Assembly (NCBI RefSeq): GCF_002979435.1
Contig: NZ_PCOV01000003.1
Location: 186,001 to 250,000, forward strand
Direction: 5' to 3'
DNA length: 64,000 bases
DNA from: Microbacterium sp. MYb66
GTDB lineage: Bacteria > Actinomycetota > Actinomycetes > Actinomycetales > Microbacteriaceae
In this document: positions 7,394 to 16,703 of the stretch, in pieces
Position numbering within the stretch: position 1 is the stretch's first letter
Layout of the letters: the number at the start of each line of letters is the position of its first letter
The notes under the pieces: generated by a model
Told to the model about the DNA's origin: nothing
Database searches by the model: none
What the model saw: the letters and a program-made list of their open reading frames with translations, nothing else
Made by a program: the position numbers and the translations under genes

Positions 7394-9082
7394 CTAGCCG
7401 GTGCAGTGCCGGAGCTCGACGGGCGAGCCGATCGGCACGTCGCCCGGCGCCACCGACATGGAGTGCACGGTGGGCGGCTCGGTCGGCTGGCAGTCCGCCT
7501 CTGCGACGGGCACAGCGGTCAACCCGAGGTCGGTCAGATTGGCCGTGGCGGCGTCGACGGTCCAGCCGACGAGGTCGGTCAGAGTCACCTTCCCGCTCGC
7601 CACGACGAGGTTGATGACCGTGCCGGGATCCAACTCGGCTTCGGCCTTCTCGCTCGCGGAGATGACGGTGTCCGCAGCCAGGGCCTTGTCGTTCCGCTGG
7701 ATGACCGTGCCGAGTTCGAGGCCTGCCGCCTTCAAGGCGTTCGTGGCATCGGCGAGAGCCATGCCCTCGATCTTCGGCATGACCACCGTCTCTTCACCCG
7801 ACGAGACGTGCAGGGTGATCGTCGAGCCCTCCTCGACCGAGACTCCCGCCTCGGGGTCGGTGCGGATGACGTTGCCCTCGGCGATCTCGGAGCTGGACTC
7901 GATCACGATCTTCGACGTCAGGTCGAGCTTGGCGAGGTCGTCCTGTGCGCGCTCCGAGGAGACGTTCACGAGGTTCGGGATCACTCGGGAAGAGCTCGGC
8001 ACCTCGGTCGGACGCATGCTGATAGTGACCACCCAGAACAGCACGGATGCCAGCAGCACGGCGAGCAGGGCGACTCCCGCCCAGATCCAGGCCACCGGGG
8101 GGCCGGACTGGGTCCGGGCCATGGTGGTGTCGGTGCTGAGCTGACGCAGCGATCGCGCCGTCTCCTGCGCCGCCCGCGGGCTCGGGCCGTACAGCTCGCT
8201 GGTCAGCGCGCCGAGTTCCTTGCGGCTCGGTGCGTTCCCGGCCACGGCGGCATCCAGCGCCGCACGGAAGTGCGCGGCATCCGGGTATCGCTGATACGGG
8301 TCCTTCGCGAGCGCGCGAAGGACGATCGGGTCGAGCGCGCCGGGGGCGTCTTCGTTCACCTCGGTCGGCGGGACCGGGGTCTCGCTGACGTGCTGGTACG
8401 CGACGGCCACCGGAGACTCGCCGCGGAACGGCTGGCGGCCGGTGAGCAGCTCGTAGAGGACGACACCGGTGGAATAGAGGTCGGCGCGCGCGTCGACCGG
8501 CTCGCCCTTCGCCTGCTCCGGCGAGAAGTAGGCGGCGGTGCCGATGATCTGCGTCGTCTCGGCCACGGTCGACGAGGAGTCGGAGACGGCTCGGGCGATA
8601 CCGAAGTCCATCACCTTGACCTGGCCCTTGTCGGTCACCATCACGTTGCCGGGCTTGATGTCGCGGTGCACGACGCCGGCGCGGTGCGAGTAGTCGAGGG
8701 CCTCGAGGATGCCGTCGACGTAGCGCACCGCGTCGGCCACGGGCACGGGGCCCGCGGAGATGATGTTCTTCAGCAGCGTGCCCTTGACGAGCTCCATCAC
8801 GATGTACGGCGGCTCGTCGGACGAGCTGTCGTTCGCCGAGGGATCTCCGGCGTCGAAGACCCGGACGATCGACGGGTGCGACATCCGCGAAGCGGCCTGC
8901 GCCTCCAGCCGGAACCGGGTGCGGAAAGCCGTGTCACGCGCCAGGTCGGGGTCGAGGATCTTGATCGCGACCTCGCGCCCGAGCGTCACGTCGTACCCGC
9001 GATAGACCTTCGCCATTCCGCCGTGCCCGATGAGCTCGTCGACGCGGTATCGACCCGCGATGACTCGTGGCTCTGTGGACAC
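7394..9082 (-). CDS. pknB: Serine/threonine protein kinase PknB with three PASTA repeats
   Basis: A 562-residue transmembrane Hanks-type kinase that senses muropeptides or lipid II and controls cell-wall growth. The kinase domain covers about residues 11-275: glycine loop GHGGMAKVY, Lys41, HRDIKPGN with Asp141, DFGIAR at 159-163, and an activation loop rich in Ser and Thr. One helix at about 330-354 leads to three extracellular PASTA repeats (about 367-562). The GTG start has AGGGGGG upstream. It is the last gene of the fhaA-to-pknB operon, 48 bases after pknA. Confidence 0.95.
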   Translation of the reverse strand: MSTEPRVIAGRYRVDELIGHGGMAKVYRGYDVTLGREVAIKILDPDLARDTAFRTRFRLEAQAASRMSHPSIVRVFDAGDPSANDSSSDEPPYIVMELVKGTLLKNIISAGPVPVADAVRYVDGILEALDYSHRAGVVHRDIKPGNVMVTDKGQVKVMDFGIARAVSDSSSTVAETTQIIGTAAYFSPEQAKGEPVDARADLYSTGVVLYELLTGRQPFRGESPVAVAYQHVSETPVPPTEVNEDAPGALDPIVLRALAKDPYQRYPDAAHFRAALDAAVAGNAPSRKELGALTSELYGPSPRAAQETARSLRQLSTDTTMARTQSGPPVAWIWAGVALLAVLLASVLFWVVTISMRPTEVPSSSRVIPNLVNVSSERAQDDLAKLDLTSKIVIESSSEIAEGNVIRTDPEAGVSVEEGSTITLHVSSGEETVVMPKIEGMALADATNALKAAGLELGTVIQRNDKALAADTVISASEKAEAELDPGTVINLVVASGKVTLTDLVGWTVDAATANLTDLGLTAVPVAEADCQPTEPPTVHSMSVAPGDVPIGSPVELRHCTG

Positions 9083-9130
9083 GGATGACCCCCCTGGGAA
9101 CTGCTGTGTGTGACTGAACTGGACTAAAGA

Positions 9131-10861
9131 TTACCCGTCGGCGCCGTCGTCACCGTCTCCGGGGGCGGGGGCCGCCACGATCGGGACCGAGAGCGGCGGG
9201 GAGGCGGCGGAGGTGCGCTGGTCGCCACCGGAGCACATGCCCTGGTAGGTGACAATGAGCTGCTGGCCCTCGGCATCCGCGACCTTCACCTGGGTGTTGC
9301 GCTGCGTCGGCTGGAAGTTCGGTCCGCCCGACACGAAGGTGCCGTTCTGGAGCGAGACGACGTAGCCCGAGAGCGTCGTGCCGCTGGGGCATGTGAAGCC
9401 GGTGCCCCAGGAGATCGTCACGGTGCTGCCCGCCACCGGGTCGCCCGTGATGGTGGGCGCGTCGGTCGGCGTCGGCAGGCCGGCGCGCGCGGCGTAGATC
9501 GTGAGGGTGATCGACTGGGTCGTCTCGACGTTCCCCGAGGGGTCGACGCGGTAGACCTTGCCGACCTCGGCGTCGGTGGGTGCGGGATCGCCGTCGACGC
9601 AGGTGATGTCGCTCGAGAAACCGGCACCGGTGAGCGTGGACGTGGCGGTGCCGCAGTCCATGCCGCCCAGGTTCAGCGCCGTGACGTCGACGCGCGTGAC
9701 CTCGGGGGTCGGCGTCTCGGACGGGGTCTGCGACTGCGTCTGGGTGTTCGTCGGCGTGCCCGTCGGATCGGCGTCGCCGCCCTGGTTCGCCAGCATCGCC
9801 CACACCGTCCCGCCGAGCACGATCACCAGCAGGGCGATCAGTGCGATCAGCGGCCAGGTCCACGGGCTGCGCTTCTTCTTCTTCTCCTCCTCCGCGGCTT
9901 CCTCGGTGGGGAGCTGGGCGGTGGTGGGGAGGATGCGCGTGGCGCCGTCATCACCGGAGGCGTTCAGCATCCGGGTCGCGTCGTCGTTGCCGGCGATGCC
10001 GCCGGTCGCGATCGCAGGAACGGCGATCGCCGCGGAGTTCAGGTCGCCGCGGCGCAGGGCCTGGGCCGCGCGTGCGACGGTCGCGGACGAGGACGGCCGA
10101 TCGGCCGGCTTCTTCGCGATCATCGCCATGACGAGGTTCTGCACCGGGATCGGCACGGTCGGCGGCAGGGGCGGCGGCTGCTCGTTGATCTGCGCCATCG
10201 CGATGGCCACCTGCGACTCGCCCGTGAACGGACGCTTGCCCGCCAGGCACTCGTACGCGACGATGCCGAGCGAATAGGTGTCGGTGGCGGGCGATGCCGG
10301 GTGTCCGGACGCCTGCTCCGGCGACAGGTACTGCACCGTGCCCATGACCTGGCCGGTCGCGGTCAGCGGCACCTGGTCGGCGATGCGGGCGATGCCGAAG
10401 TCGGTGATCTTCACGCGGCCGTCAGGTGTGATCAGCAGGTTGCCCGGCTTGATGTCGCGGTGCACGAGGCCGGCGGCGTGGGCGGCCTGCAGAGCGGATG
10501 CCGTCTGGGCGACGATGTCGAGCGTCTTGTCGGCGCTCAGCGCACCGTCGCGTTCGAGCACGGTCGAGAGCGCCTCGCCGGGCACCAGCTCCATGACGAG
10601 ATACGCGCTGCCGTTCTCCTCGCCGTAGTCGAACACGCTGGCGATGCCCTCATGGTTGACGAGAGCAGCGTGCCGCGCTTCCGCACGGAACCGCTCGAGG
10701 AACCCGGGGTCCCCCATGTACTCGTCCTTGAGGATCTTGATGGCGACGGTACGTCCGATGACGTGATCCGTCGCTTCCCACACCTCGCCCATGCCACCGA
10801 TCGCGATCCGCGACTGCAGCTCGTAACGACCACCGAACGACACACCCTGCGTCGGCCTCAT
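9131..10861 (-). CDS. pknA: Serine/threonine protein kinase PknA-like, with long ectodomain
   Basis: A 576-residue kinase partner of PknB. Kinase residues visible are the glycine loop IGGMGEVWEA, Lys42, Asp136 in HRDIKPGN and DFG at 154-156. A lysine run (KKKK) precedes a membrane helix at about 336-357. Unlike the short ectodomain usual for mycobacterial PknA, about 215 residues lie outside the membrane: a Thr/Pro-rich linker, one PASTA-like segment around 395-455, then an apparently Fn3/Ig-like region rich in Thr. The ATG at 10861 overlaps the pbpA stop by four bases. Confidence 0.92.
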   Translation of the reverse strand: MRPTQGVSFGGRYELQSRIAIGGMGEVWEATDHVIGRTVAIKILKDEYMGDPGFLERFRAEARHAALVNHEGIASVFDYGEENGSAYLVMELVPGEALSTVLERDGALSADKTLDIVAQTASALQAAHAAGLVHRDIKPGNLLITPDGRVKITDFGIARIADQVPLTATGQVMGTVQYLSPEQASGHPASPATDTYSLGIVAYECLAGKRPFTGESQVAIAMAQINEQPPPLPPTVPIPVQNLVMAMIAKKPADRPSSSATVARAAQALRRGDLNSAAIAVPAIATGGIAGNDDATRMLNASGDDGATRILPTTAQLPTEEAAEEEKKKKRSPWTWPLIALIALLVIVLGGTVWAMLANQGGDADPTGTPTNTQTQSQTPSETPTPEVTRVDVTALNLGGMDCGTATSTLTGAGFSSDITCVDGDPAPTDAEVGKVYRVDPSGNVETTQSITLTIYAARAGLPTPTDAPTITGDPVAGSTVTISWGTGFTCPSGTTLSGYVVSLQNGTFVSGGPNFQPTQRNTQVKVADAEGQQLIVTYQGMCSGGDQRTSAASPPLSVPIVAAPAPGDGDDGADG

Positions 10862-12312
10862 CTGCCCAGCACCGCCTCTATGACCTTCTTCGCAATCGGA
10901 GCGGCGATGGTGTCGCCGCTACCTGATTGTCCCTGTCCGCCGCCGTCTTCGACGACGACCGCTACTGCGACCGCGGGGTCGTCCGCCGGCGCAAAACCGG
11001 TGAACCACAACGTGTGCGGCCTGTTTCCGTTCTCTGCGGTTCCCGTCTTACCGGCCACGTCGATCCCGTCTATTCTTGCACCCTGGGCCGCGCCCGTTGC
11101 GACGCTCGCCACCATCGCTGCGGTCACGTCGTTCGCCACGTCGGCGTCCATCGCACGGCCGAACTCGGTGTCCTCGAACGCCTTGATGACCGACAGGTCG
11201 TTGCCGATCACGGCGTCCACCATCCTCGGGTTCATGACCACGCCGTCGTTCGCGAGTCCGGCGGAGACCATGGCCATCTGCAGCGGTGTCGCGGTCACCT
11301 GGCCCTGGCCGAATCCGGTCAGCGCGGTCTGCGCGTCGTCGAGGGCCCGAGGGTAGCTCGACGGCGTCGACTTCAGCGGCGTCTCGAAGGACTGGTTGAA
11401 CCCGAGCTTGTCGGCCATCTCGCGGATCGTGTCGTCGCCGAGCTCGACCGCGAGCTCGGCCATCGGGATGTTGCAGCTGAGCCGGATCGCCTCCGCGATC
11501 GTGACCGTGTCTCCGGGGCCGCACTTCCCGCCCCAGGCGTTCGACACGCGACTGGACGAGCCGGGCAGCGTGTAGGTGATCGGGTTCGGCAGGGTCGACT
11601 GCGGCGTCCAGTTGCCGCTGGCGTAGGCCGCCGCGGCGACGACGACCTTGAACGTCGAGCCGGGGGGATTGAGGTCGCCCGCGATGGCCCGGTTGGACAG
11701 CGGCTTGTTCGGGTCGGCGACCAGCTGGTCGTACGTGGAGTTCGCGGCATCCGCATCGTGGGTCGCCATCAGGTTGGTGTCGAACCCGGGGGTCGACACC
11801 ATGGCCAGGATGCGTCCGGTCTTCGGGTCGATCGCGACGACCGCCCCCTTGAGCCCGCCGAGTGCCTCGTACGCGGCCCGCTGCGCCGCCGTGTTCAGCG
11901 ACAGCTCGACGCTGTAGCCGCGCTGCGGCTGACCGGACAGGATGCGCTCGACCTCGCCGAGGAACGCGTTGGCCCCGGTGCCGGACAGGTCGGCGTTCAT
12001 CGCCTTCTCGATGCCGGTCCGCGAGTCGAGTGCCGCATTGAAGTACCCGGTGACCGGCGCCCACATCGGAGCATCCGCATAGACGCGCTGGAACTGGTAC
12101 TGGTCGTCGCTCGGCACCGAGTTGGCGATGGCGACGCCGTCGACGATGATCGACCCGCGCTGGATCTCGTAACTGTCGAGCCGGGTGCGCTTGTTGTGGC
12201 TGTTCTGGGCGAGGCTGTCGGCCTCGACGACCTGGATCCAGCTGGACGCGGCGAACAGTGCGATGAACATGAACAGCATCACGATGCTGAGGCGACGGAG
12301 TTCTCTGGTCAT
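10858..12312 (-). CDS. pbpA: Peptidoglycan transpeptidase PbpA (penicillin-binding protein 2 class)
   Basis: A 484-residue class B PBP anchored by an N-terminal helix (about residues 9-27). It cross-links peptidoglycan together with RodA. All three active-site motifs are present: STFK at 219-222, SCN at 279-281 and KTG at 422-424. It lies one base after the rodA stop and overlaps pknA by four bases, as in the conserved actinobacterial operon. Confidence 0.95.
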   Translation of the reverse strand: MTRELRRLSIVMLFMFIALFAASSWIQVVEADSLAQNSHNKRTRLDSYEIQRGSIIVDGVAIANSVPSDDQYQFQRVYADAPMWAPVTGYFNAALDSRTGIEKAMNADLSGTGANAFLGEVERILSGQPQRGYSVELSLNTAAQRAAYEALGGLKGAVVAIDPKTGRILAMVSTPGFDTNLMATHDADAANSTYDQLVADPNKPLSNRAIAGDLNPPGSTFKVVVAAAAYASGNWTPQSTLPNPITYTLPGSSSRVSNAWGGKCGPGDTVTIAEAIRLSCNIPMAELAVELGDDTIREMADKLGFNQSFETPLKSTPSSYPRALDDAQTALTGFGQGQVTATPLQMAMVSAGLANDGVVMNPRMVDAVIGNDLSVIKAFEDTEFGRAMDADVANDVTAAMVASVATGAAQGARIDGIDVAGKTGTAENGNRPHTLWFTGFAPADDPAVAVAVVVEDGGGQGQSGSGDTIAAPIAKKVIEAVLGR

Positions 12313-12313
12313 G

Positions 12314-13699
12314 TCAGCCGATCACCACCCGGGGCTGGCGGCGCACGCCGTCGGAGATGCGCAGCAGCAGGGCCACGATGAGCCAGTTGGCCACGAGCGA
12401 GGATCCGCCGGCGGCGAGGAACGGGGTGGTCAGACCGGTCAGCGGGATGAGACGCGTGACACCGCCGACCATGATGAACACCTGCAGGGCGATCGTGAAC
12501 GACAGCCCCGTGGCGAGCAGCTTGCCGAAGTCGTCCTGACCCGCCAGGCCGATGCGCATGCCGCGGCTGACGAACACCATGTAGAGGCAGAGGATCGCGA
12601 ACAGCCCGATCAGGCCGAGCTCCTCGCCGAGGCTGGTGATGATGTAGTCGCTGTGCGCGAGCGGGGTCACCTCGGGGCGACCTTGACCCCAGCCCGTGCC
12701 GATGAGTCCGCCGCGCGCGAGACCGAACAGCCCCTGCATCGGCTGGTAGCCGGCGCCGTCGGGGTCGACCTGGTTCGCGTCGAACAGGAACAGCCAGTTG
12801 ATGAATCGGCCCTGCACGTAGCTGAGGATCTGGGTCGCGAGGGCGACACCGGCGACCACCAGGGTCAGGCCGATGAGCACCCAGCTCGTCTTGCCGGTCG
12901 CCACGTAGAGCATCGCGACGAACATCCCGAAGATCAGGGTTCCGGTACCGAGGTCGCGCTGGAAGACGATGATGCCCAGCGAGATGATCCAGACGACGAG
13001 CACGGGTCCGAGTTCTCGCATCCGGGGCCAGGTGATGCCGAGGACCTTCTTGCCGACCGACGTCAGGCTCTCGCGGGTGCGCACCAGGTAGCCGGCGAAG
13101 AAGATGGCCAGGCAGATCTTGGCGAGCTCGCCCGGCTGGAACGCGAAGACGCCGCCGAGCGACACCCAGACCGCCGCGTTCGCATCGGCGATGCGCAGGC
13201 CCGGGACGAACGGCAGAAGCAGCAGCAGGATTCCGGCGAGGCCGAAGATGTAGGTGTACCGGAACAGGACCCGGTAGTTGCGCAGCAGGATCACGACGGC
13301 GATCGCACCGGCGAGCGAGATCGCCGTCCACGCGAGCTGCTTGGTCGAGTAGGCGTCCCAGCCGGTGTTCTTGAACGCGATGTCGATGCGGTAGATCATC
13401 GCGATGCCGAGGCCCGTGAGCAGCGTCGCGATCGGCACCACGAACGGGTCGGCGTCGGAGGCGACGAAGCGCAGCACGATGTGCAGGGCGAACGCGAGGG
13501 CCGCGAGCCCGCCGCCGATCGCGAGGATCATCGGGTCGATCACCCCGAGCGCGCCCAGCTGCACGAGGGTGAGGGCGGCGCCGCTGATCGCACACGCGAA
13601 CAGCAGCAGCCAGAACTCGCGGTTGCGCTGCGTCTGCGGCATCCGCAGGCGTTTCAGTGCCTTGATGACGGTGGTGTCGGCCTGGACGTCGGTGCTCAT
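12314..13699 (-). CDS. rodA: Peptidoglycan glycosyltransferase RodA (FtsW/RodA/SpoVE family)
   Basis: A 461-residue polytopic SEDS glycosyltransferase with about ten to twelve membrane helices. It polymerises lipid II and works with PbpA. Family signatures include AFQPGELAKI, QRDLGTG (the region holding the catalytic Asp/Glu), and the C-terminal PFLAAGGSSL. The ATG at 13699 overlaps the pstP stop as ATGA. Confidence 0.95.
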   Translation of the reverse strand: MSTDVQADTTVIKALKRLRMPQTQRNREFWLLLFACAISGAALTLVQLGALGVIDPMILAIGGGLAALAFALHIVLRFVASDADPFVVPIATLLTGLGIAMIYRIDIAFKNTGWDAYSTKQLAWTAISLAGAIAVVILLRNYRVLFRYTYIFGLAGILLLLLPFVPGLRIADANAAVWVSLGGVFAFQPGELAKICLAIFFAGYLVRTRESLTSVGKKVLGITWPRMRELGPVLVVWIISLGIIVFQRDLGTGTLIFGMFVAMLYVATGKTSWVLIGLTLVVAGVALATQILSYVQGRFINWLFLFDANQVDPDGAGYQPMQGLFGLARGGLIGTGWGQGRPEVTPLAHSDYIITSLGEELGLIGLFAILCLYMVFVSRGMRIGLAGQDDFGKLLATGLSFTIALQVFIMVGGVTRLIPLTGLTTPFLAAGGSSLVANWLIVALLLRISDGVRRQPRVVIG

Positions 13700-15000
13700 C
13701 CGTCACCTCCGGCCGGGGTCTCGGTCGGGGTCGGCATCGGCGTGGGCAGCGGAGTCTGCTCGATCGCGTTCGCGTCGGCGCCCGCACGGAGCCGGTCGAC
13801 GATCGCCATGGCGTCGGAGAGGGAGCGCGCGGTGATGGTGCGCTCCACCGAGGCCCGCTGATACGGCGGGAGGTTCGCGAGGAGGATGTCGGTGTCTTCG
13901 ATCGGAGTCGACAGCGTGATCGGGCCGATGTTCTGCTGCACGCCCTGGAAGATCACGACGCTGTCCTCGTCGGCGCCGATGAAGTAGCGCGTCTGGGTCC
14001 AGCTGTAGGCCGCGAAGGCGGCGACGCCGAGCATCACGATCACCACGAGCGCTCCGGCGATCCAGCCGAGGCGACGGCGTTTGGCGCGACGGCGATCCTC
14101 CTCGATGAGCTCTTCGAGGTACTCGGGGGCCGGCTCGAAGTGGCTGGGCTCGTTCGCAGCCTGACGCACCGGGTGCAGCCAGTTGCCGCGCGGCGGGCGC
14201 ACGGGCGGCACATACATGCCGGACGGGTTCGAGGCCGCGCCGACGACCGTGGGGGTGCCGGAGTGGATCGGATGCTGTCCGCCGACATCGACCAGGACGA
14301 TCGTGACGTTGTCGGGAGCGCCGCCGTCGAGGGCCTGCTTCAGGAGGTTGTCGGCGGTGCGGCCCGGAGCGAGGCCGAGCTGCATGGCCTTGAGGATGTG
14401 GGGCTCGTCGACCACGCCGGAGAGTCCGTCGGAGCACAGCAGCCAGCGGTCGCCCGGCTGAGTGTGCATGACGAACATGTCGAGCTCGGGGTCGGAGTCC
14501 ATGTCGCTGAGCACGCGCATGAGCACGGAGCGGCGGGGGTGGTAGCGCGCCTCCTCCGGGGTGATGCGGCCCGAGTCGACGAGCCGCTGCACGAAGGTGT
14601 GGTCCGCGGTGATCTGGGTCAGCGCCTCGTCGCGGTACAGGTAGATGCGCGAGTCGCCGATGTGGCCGATGACCGCGTACTCGTCGACCATGATGATCGC
14701 GCTGACGGTCGTGCCGAGTCCGGCCAGCTCCGGGCGGTCCTTGGCGGCGCGGATGAGATCGCCGGCCGCCGTGGTGACCGCCGCCTGCAGGGAGGCCTGC
14801 GCGTCTTCGGTCGACGCGTACGGCTGGTCGAGCGGCTCGAGGCGCTGGATCGCGATGCTGGAGGCGACATCTCCGCCGGCGTGCCCGCCCATGCCGTCGG
14901 CGACGACGAACAGGTTCGCTCCGGAGTAACCGGAGTCCTGGTTGTTGGAGCGGACCTTCCCGGTGTGGGAGATCGCGACGCTCGAGCCTTCGAAGACCAT
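13696..15000 (-). CDS. pstP: Membrane PP2C-type protein phosphatase PstP
   Basis: A 434-residue metal-dependent Ser/Thr phosphatase that reverses PknA/PknB phosphorylation. PP2C metal motifs are visible: SNNQD near residue 22, ADGMGGHAGG with Asp35, GDSRIYLYR, and CSDGLSGVVDE. A membrane helix lies near residues 312-335 after a basic stretch. About 90 extracellular residues follow, ending in a Pro/Thr repeat tail. The start lies seven bases after fhaB. Confidence 0.95.
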   Translation of the reverse strand: MVFEGSSVAISHTGKVRSNNQDSGYSGANLFVVADGMGGHAGGDVASSIAIQRLEPLDQPYASTEDAQASLQAAVTTAAGDLIRAAKDRPELAGLGTTVSAIIMVDEYAVIGHIGDSRIYLYRDEALTQITADHTFVQRLVDSGRITPEEARYHPRRSVLMRVLSDMDSDPELDMFVMHTQPGDRWLLCSDGLSGVVDEPHILKAMQLGLAPGRTADNLLKQALDGGAPDNVTIVLVDVGGQHPIHSGTPTVVGAASNPSGMYVPPVRPPRGNWLHPVRQAANEPSHFEPAPEYLEELIEEDRRRAKRRRLGWIAGALVVIVMLGVAAFAAYSWTQTRYFIGADEDSVVIFQGVQQNIGPITLSTPIEDTDILLANLPPYQRASVERTITARSLSDAMAIVDRLRAGADANAIEQTPLPTPMPTPTETPAGGDG

Positions 15001-15007
15001 GCCGGCG

Positions 15008-15523
15008 TCAGGCTCGCAGCTCGAAGGTCGTGGCGCCCACCTTGATGGGGGTGCCGAGCGAGAGGGCGACGGGCGAGCCGGACACGCGCCGGCCCGCGAC
15101 GAAGGTGCCGTTGGTGGAGTCGAGGTCCTGGATCGCCCAGCTGTCGCCGCGGAGCATCAGTCGGGCGTGATGGCTGGAGGTGTAGTCGTCGCGGATCACG
15201 AGAGCGGACTCGCTGGAGCGGCCGATGGTGAGCGAGTCGGCGCTGAGCGGCAGCTCGAGGCCCGCCTTGGGGCCCGAGGTGATCACGAGACGCTTCGCCG
15301 TGGCGACCGTGGCCGGTCCGGTCGAGGAGCGCGAGGATGCCGGCTTCGCGGCGGGTGCCGCAGCCGGCGCGGGGGCGGGCGCACCCGCGGTCGCCTCGGC
15401 CGGGAGCTTGCGCACCCGCACGCCGAAGAGGTCGGCGCGCAGGGAGTACACGACCCCGAACACGAAGAACCACATCAGGACGAGGAACCCGATGCGGAGC
15501 AGGAGGAGGATCAGTTCACTCAT
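15008..15523 (-). CDS. fhaB: FHA domain protein FhaB
   Basis: A 171-residue membrane-anchored FHA protein. An N-terminal helix (about residues 3-28) is followed by an Ala/Pro-rich linker and a C-terminal FHA domain that binds phosphothreonine. The domain shows LTIGRSSES, SSHHARL and DLDSTNGTFV. It is expected to recruit proteins phosphorylated by PknA/PknB. Its start overlaps the fhaA stop by four bases. Confidence 0.93.
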   Translation of the reverse strand: MSELILLLLRIGFLVLMWFFVFGVVYSLRADLFGVRVRKLPAEATAGAPAPAPAAAPAAKPASSRSSTGPATVATAKRLVITSGPKAGLELPLSADSLTIGRSSESALVIRDDYTSSHHARLMLRGDSWAIQDLDSTNGTFVAGRRVSGSPVALSLGTPIKVGATTFELRA

Positions 15524-16248
15524 CCGAGGGCTCCGAACGCTCGGGTGGCGTCGTCACCCCGAGGCGCCGCGGGGCGCGAGGGAGTGGCGACCGGGACGAT
15601 GCGGAACACCAGGTCGGTGCGGCCGATCGTGATCGTGGTGTCGGTGGGGAGGGCGGCCTCGCGGAGCTTCTGCCCGTTGACCTTCGTGCCGTTGGTCGAG
15701 CCGAGGTCGCGCATCATGGCGCGCTCGCCGTCCCACAGGATCTCGACGTGCTTGCGGCTCGAACCGGCATCCGCGATCGTGATGTCGGCATCCGATCCGC
15801 GGCCGATGACCGTCCGTGCGCGGGTGATCGAGTGGCGGCGGCCGTCGACGTCGACGACGGCCTGCCAGCTGACGCGACCCTCGACGGTGCCGGAGTTCAC
15901 GTGCACGGTGCCGGTGGCGACCTTCTCGTCGGCCTCCAGGTTGACCGACAGGGGGCCTGCGAAGCTGTAGCCCTGCGCCTTGGCATGCTTGGCGAGGAGC
16001 GCGTGCAGCTCGTCGGTGAGGGCGCCGCCGAGGCCGCGCATCCGCTCCGCATCGTCGGGGCTGAGACGCACGACGAAGCTGTTGGGCGCGATGATGCGAT
16101 CACGGCTCACGACCCCCGCCTTCGTATCGGCCTCACGCCGAAGCGCCGAGGCGATCTCCACCGGCTGAATGCCGCTGCGGAAGGTCTTCGCGAACGCGCT
16201 GTTCACTGCGCGCTCGAGACCCTTCTCAAAGCTGTCAAGTAGTCCCAC
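15520..16248 (-). CDS. fhaA: FHA domain protein FhaA with N-terminal DUF3662
   Basis: A 242-residue protein, the first gene of the operon. The N-terminal half (to about residue 120) is the DUF3662 domain found in FhaA. The C-terminal FHA domain contains VIGRGSDAD, SSRKHVE and DLGSTNGTKV. The GTG at 16248 was preferred to an upstream ATG because GAGGAG lies just before it and because family members begin GLLDSFEKGLERAV. In mycobacteria FhaA binds the pseudokinase domain of MviN. Confidence 0.93.
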   Translation of the reverse strand: MGLLDSFEKGLERAVNSAFAKTFRSGIQPVEIASALRREADTKAGVVSRDRIIAPNSFVVRLSPDDAERMRGLGGALTDELHALLAKHAKAQGYSFAGPLSVNLEADEKVATGTVHVNSGTVEGRVSWQAVVDVDGRRHSITRARTVIGRGSDADITIADAGSSRKHVEILWDGERAMMRDLGSTNGTKVNGQKLREAALPTDTTITIGRTDLVFRIVPVATPSRPAAPRGDDATRAFGALG

Positions 16249-16393
16249 TGGGCTCCTCTGGCATGCCGACCGGTAGGGACATCGTAGCCAGGTGTCCTGG
16301 GGGAACGCCGCCGATGACCGTTCGGGGGCGTGCAACAGGCGGTGAAATCGCGTGATATTGTGGGGAAGTTGAGTTCTTCGGAGCGAGACACAC

Positions 16394-16476
16394 GCGCGAG
16401 TGGCGGAATGGTAGACGCGCTGGCTTCAGGTGCCAGTGTCCGTAAGGACGTGGGGGTTCAAGTCCCCCCTCGCGCA
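16394..16476 (+). tRNA. tRNA-Leu (anticodon CAG)
   Basis: The acceptor arms GCGCGAG and CTCGCGC pair completely, the T-loop GGTTCAAGTCC is intact, and a long class II variable arm (TGTCCGTAAGGACG) marks a leucine tRNA. The anticodon loop TTCAGGT gives CAG at 16427-16429, reading CUG. CCA is not encoded. A weak GATATT -10 box lies at 16354-16359. Confidence 0.95.
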
Positions 16477-16522
16477 CAGTAAAGGGTGTGTTGGTCTTCA
16501 CAGCCCGGATGTGTTCGCAGGA

Positions 16523-16557
16523 AAAGAGCCGGTCAGAGTTGGTCTGACCGGCTCTTT
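16523..16557 (+). terminator. Intrinsic terminator after tRNA-Leu
   Basis: A perfect 15-base-pair stem with loop GTTGG, whose right arm ends CTCTTT. It begins 47 bases after the tRNA 3' end. No long T-tract follows beyond the arm. Confidence 0.75.
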
Positions 16558-16703
16558 CCGTCTGTCCTGCCCAGCGCCCGCCCCGAAGGCCTTCAAGGAT
16601 GACGTCGTTCCATTCGTCATCAAGGAGCGCCTCCGACGGCTGAACGAGATCTCGCGGGAGTTCACCTACCGAACGAAGCGGTAGACGTGTTCGCGAGGCT
16701 TCT

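Noticed and set aside
12185-13861. Long plus-strand frame opposite rodA and pstP
   Set aside because: Its composition (runs of Asp, Glu, Arg, His) is that of antisense high-GC DNA, and pbpA, rodA and pstP are certain on the other strand.
16430-16684. 84-codon frame over tRNA-Leu and its terminator
   Set aside because: It begins inside the tRNA and has no ribosome site. The end (ERLRRLNEISREF) looks protein-like and could be a remnant, but this is too weak to call.
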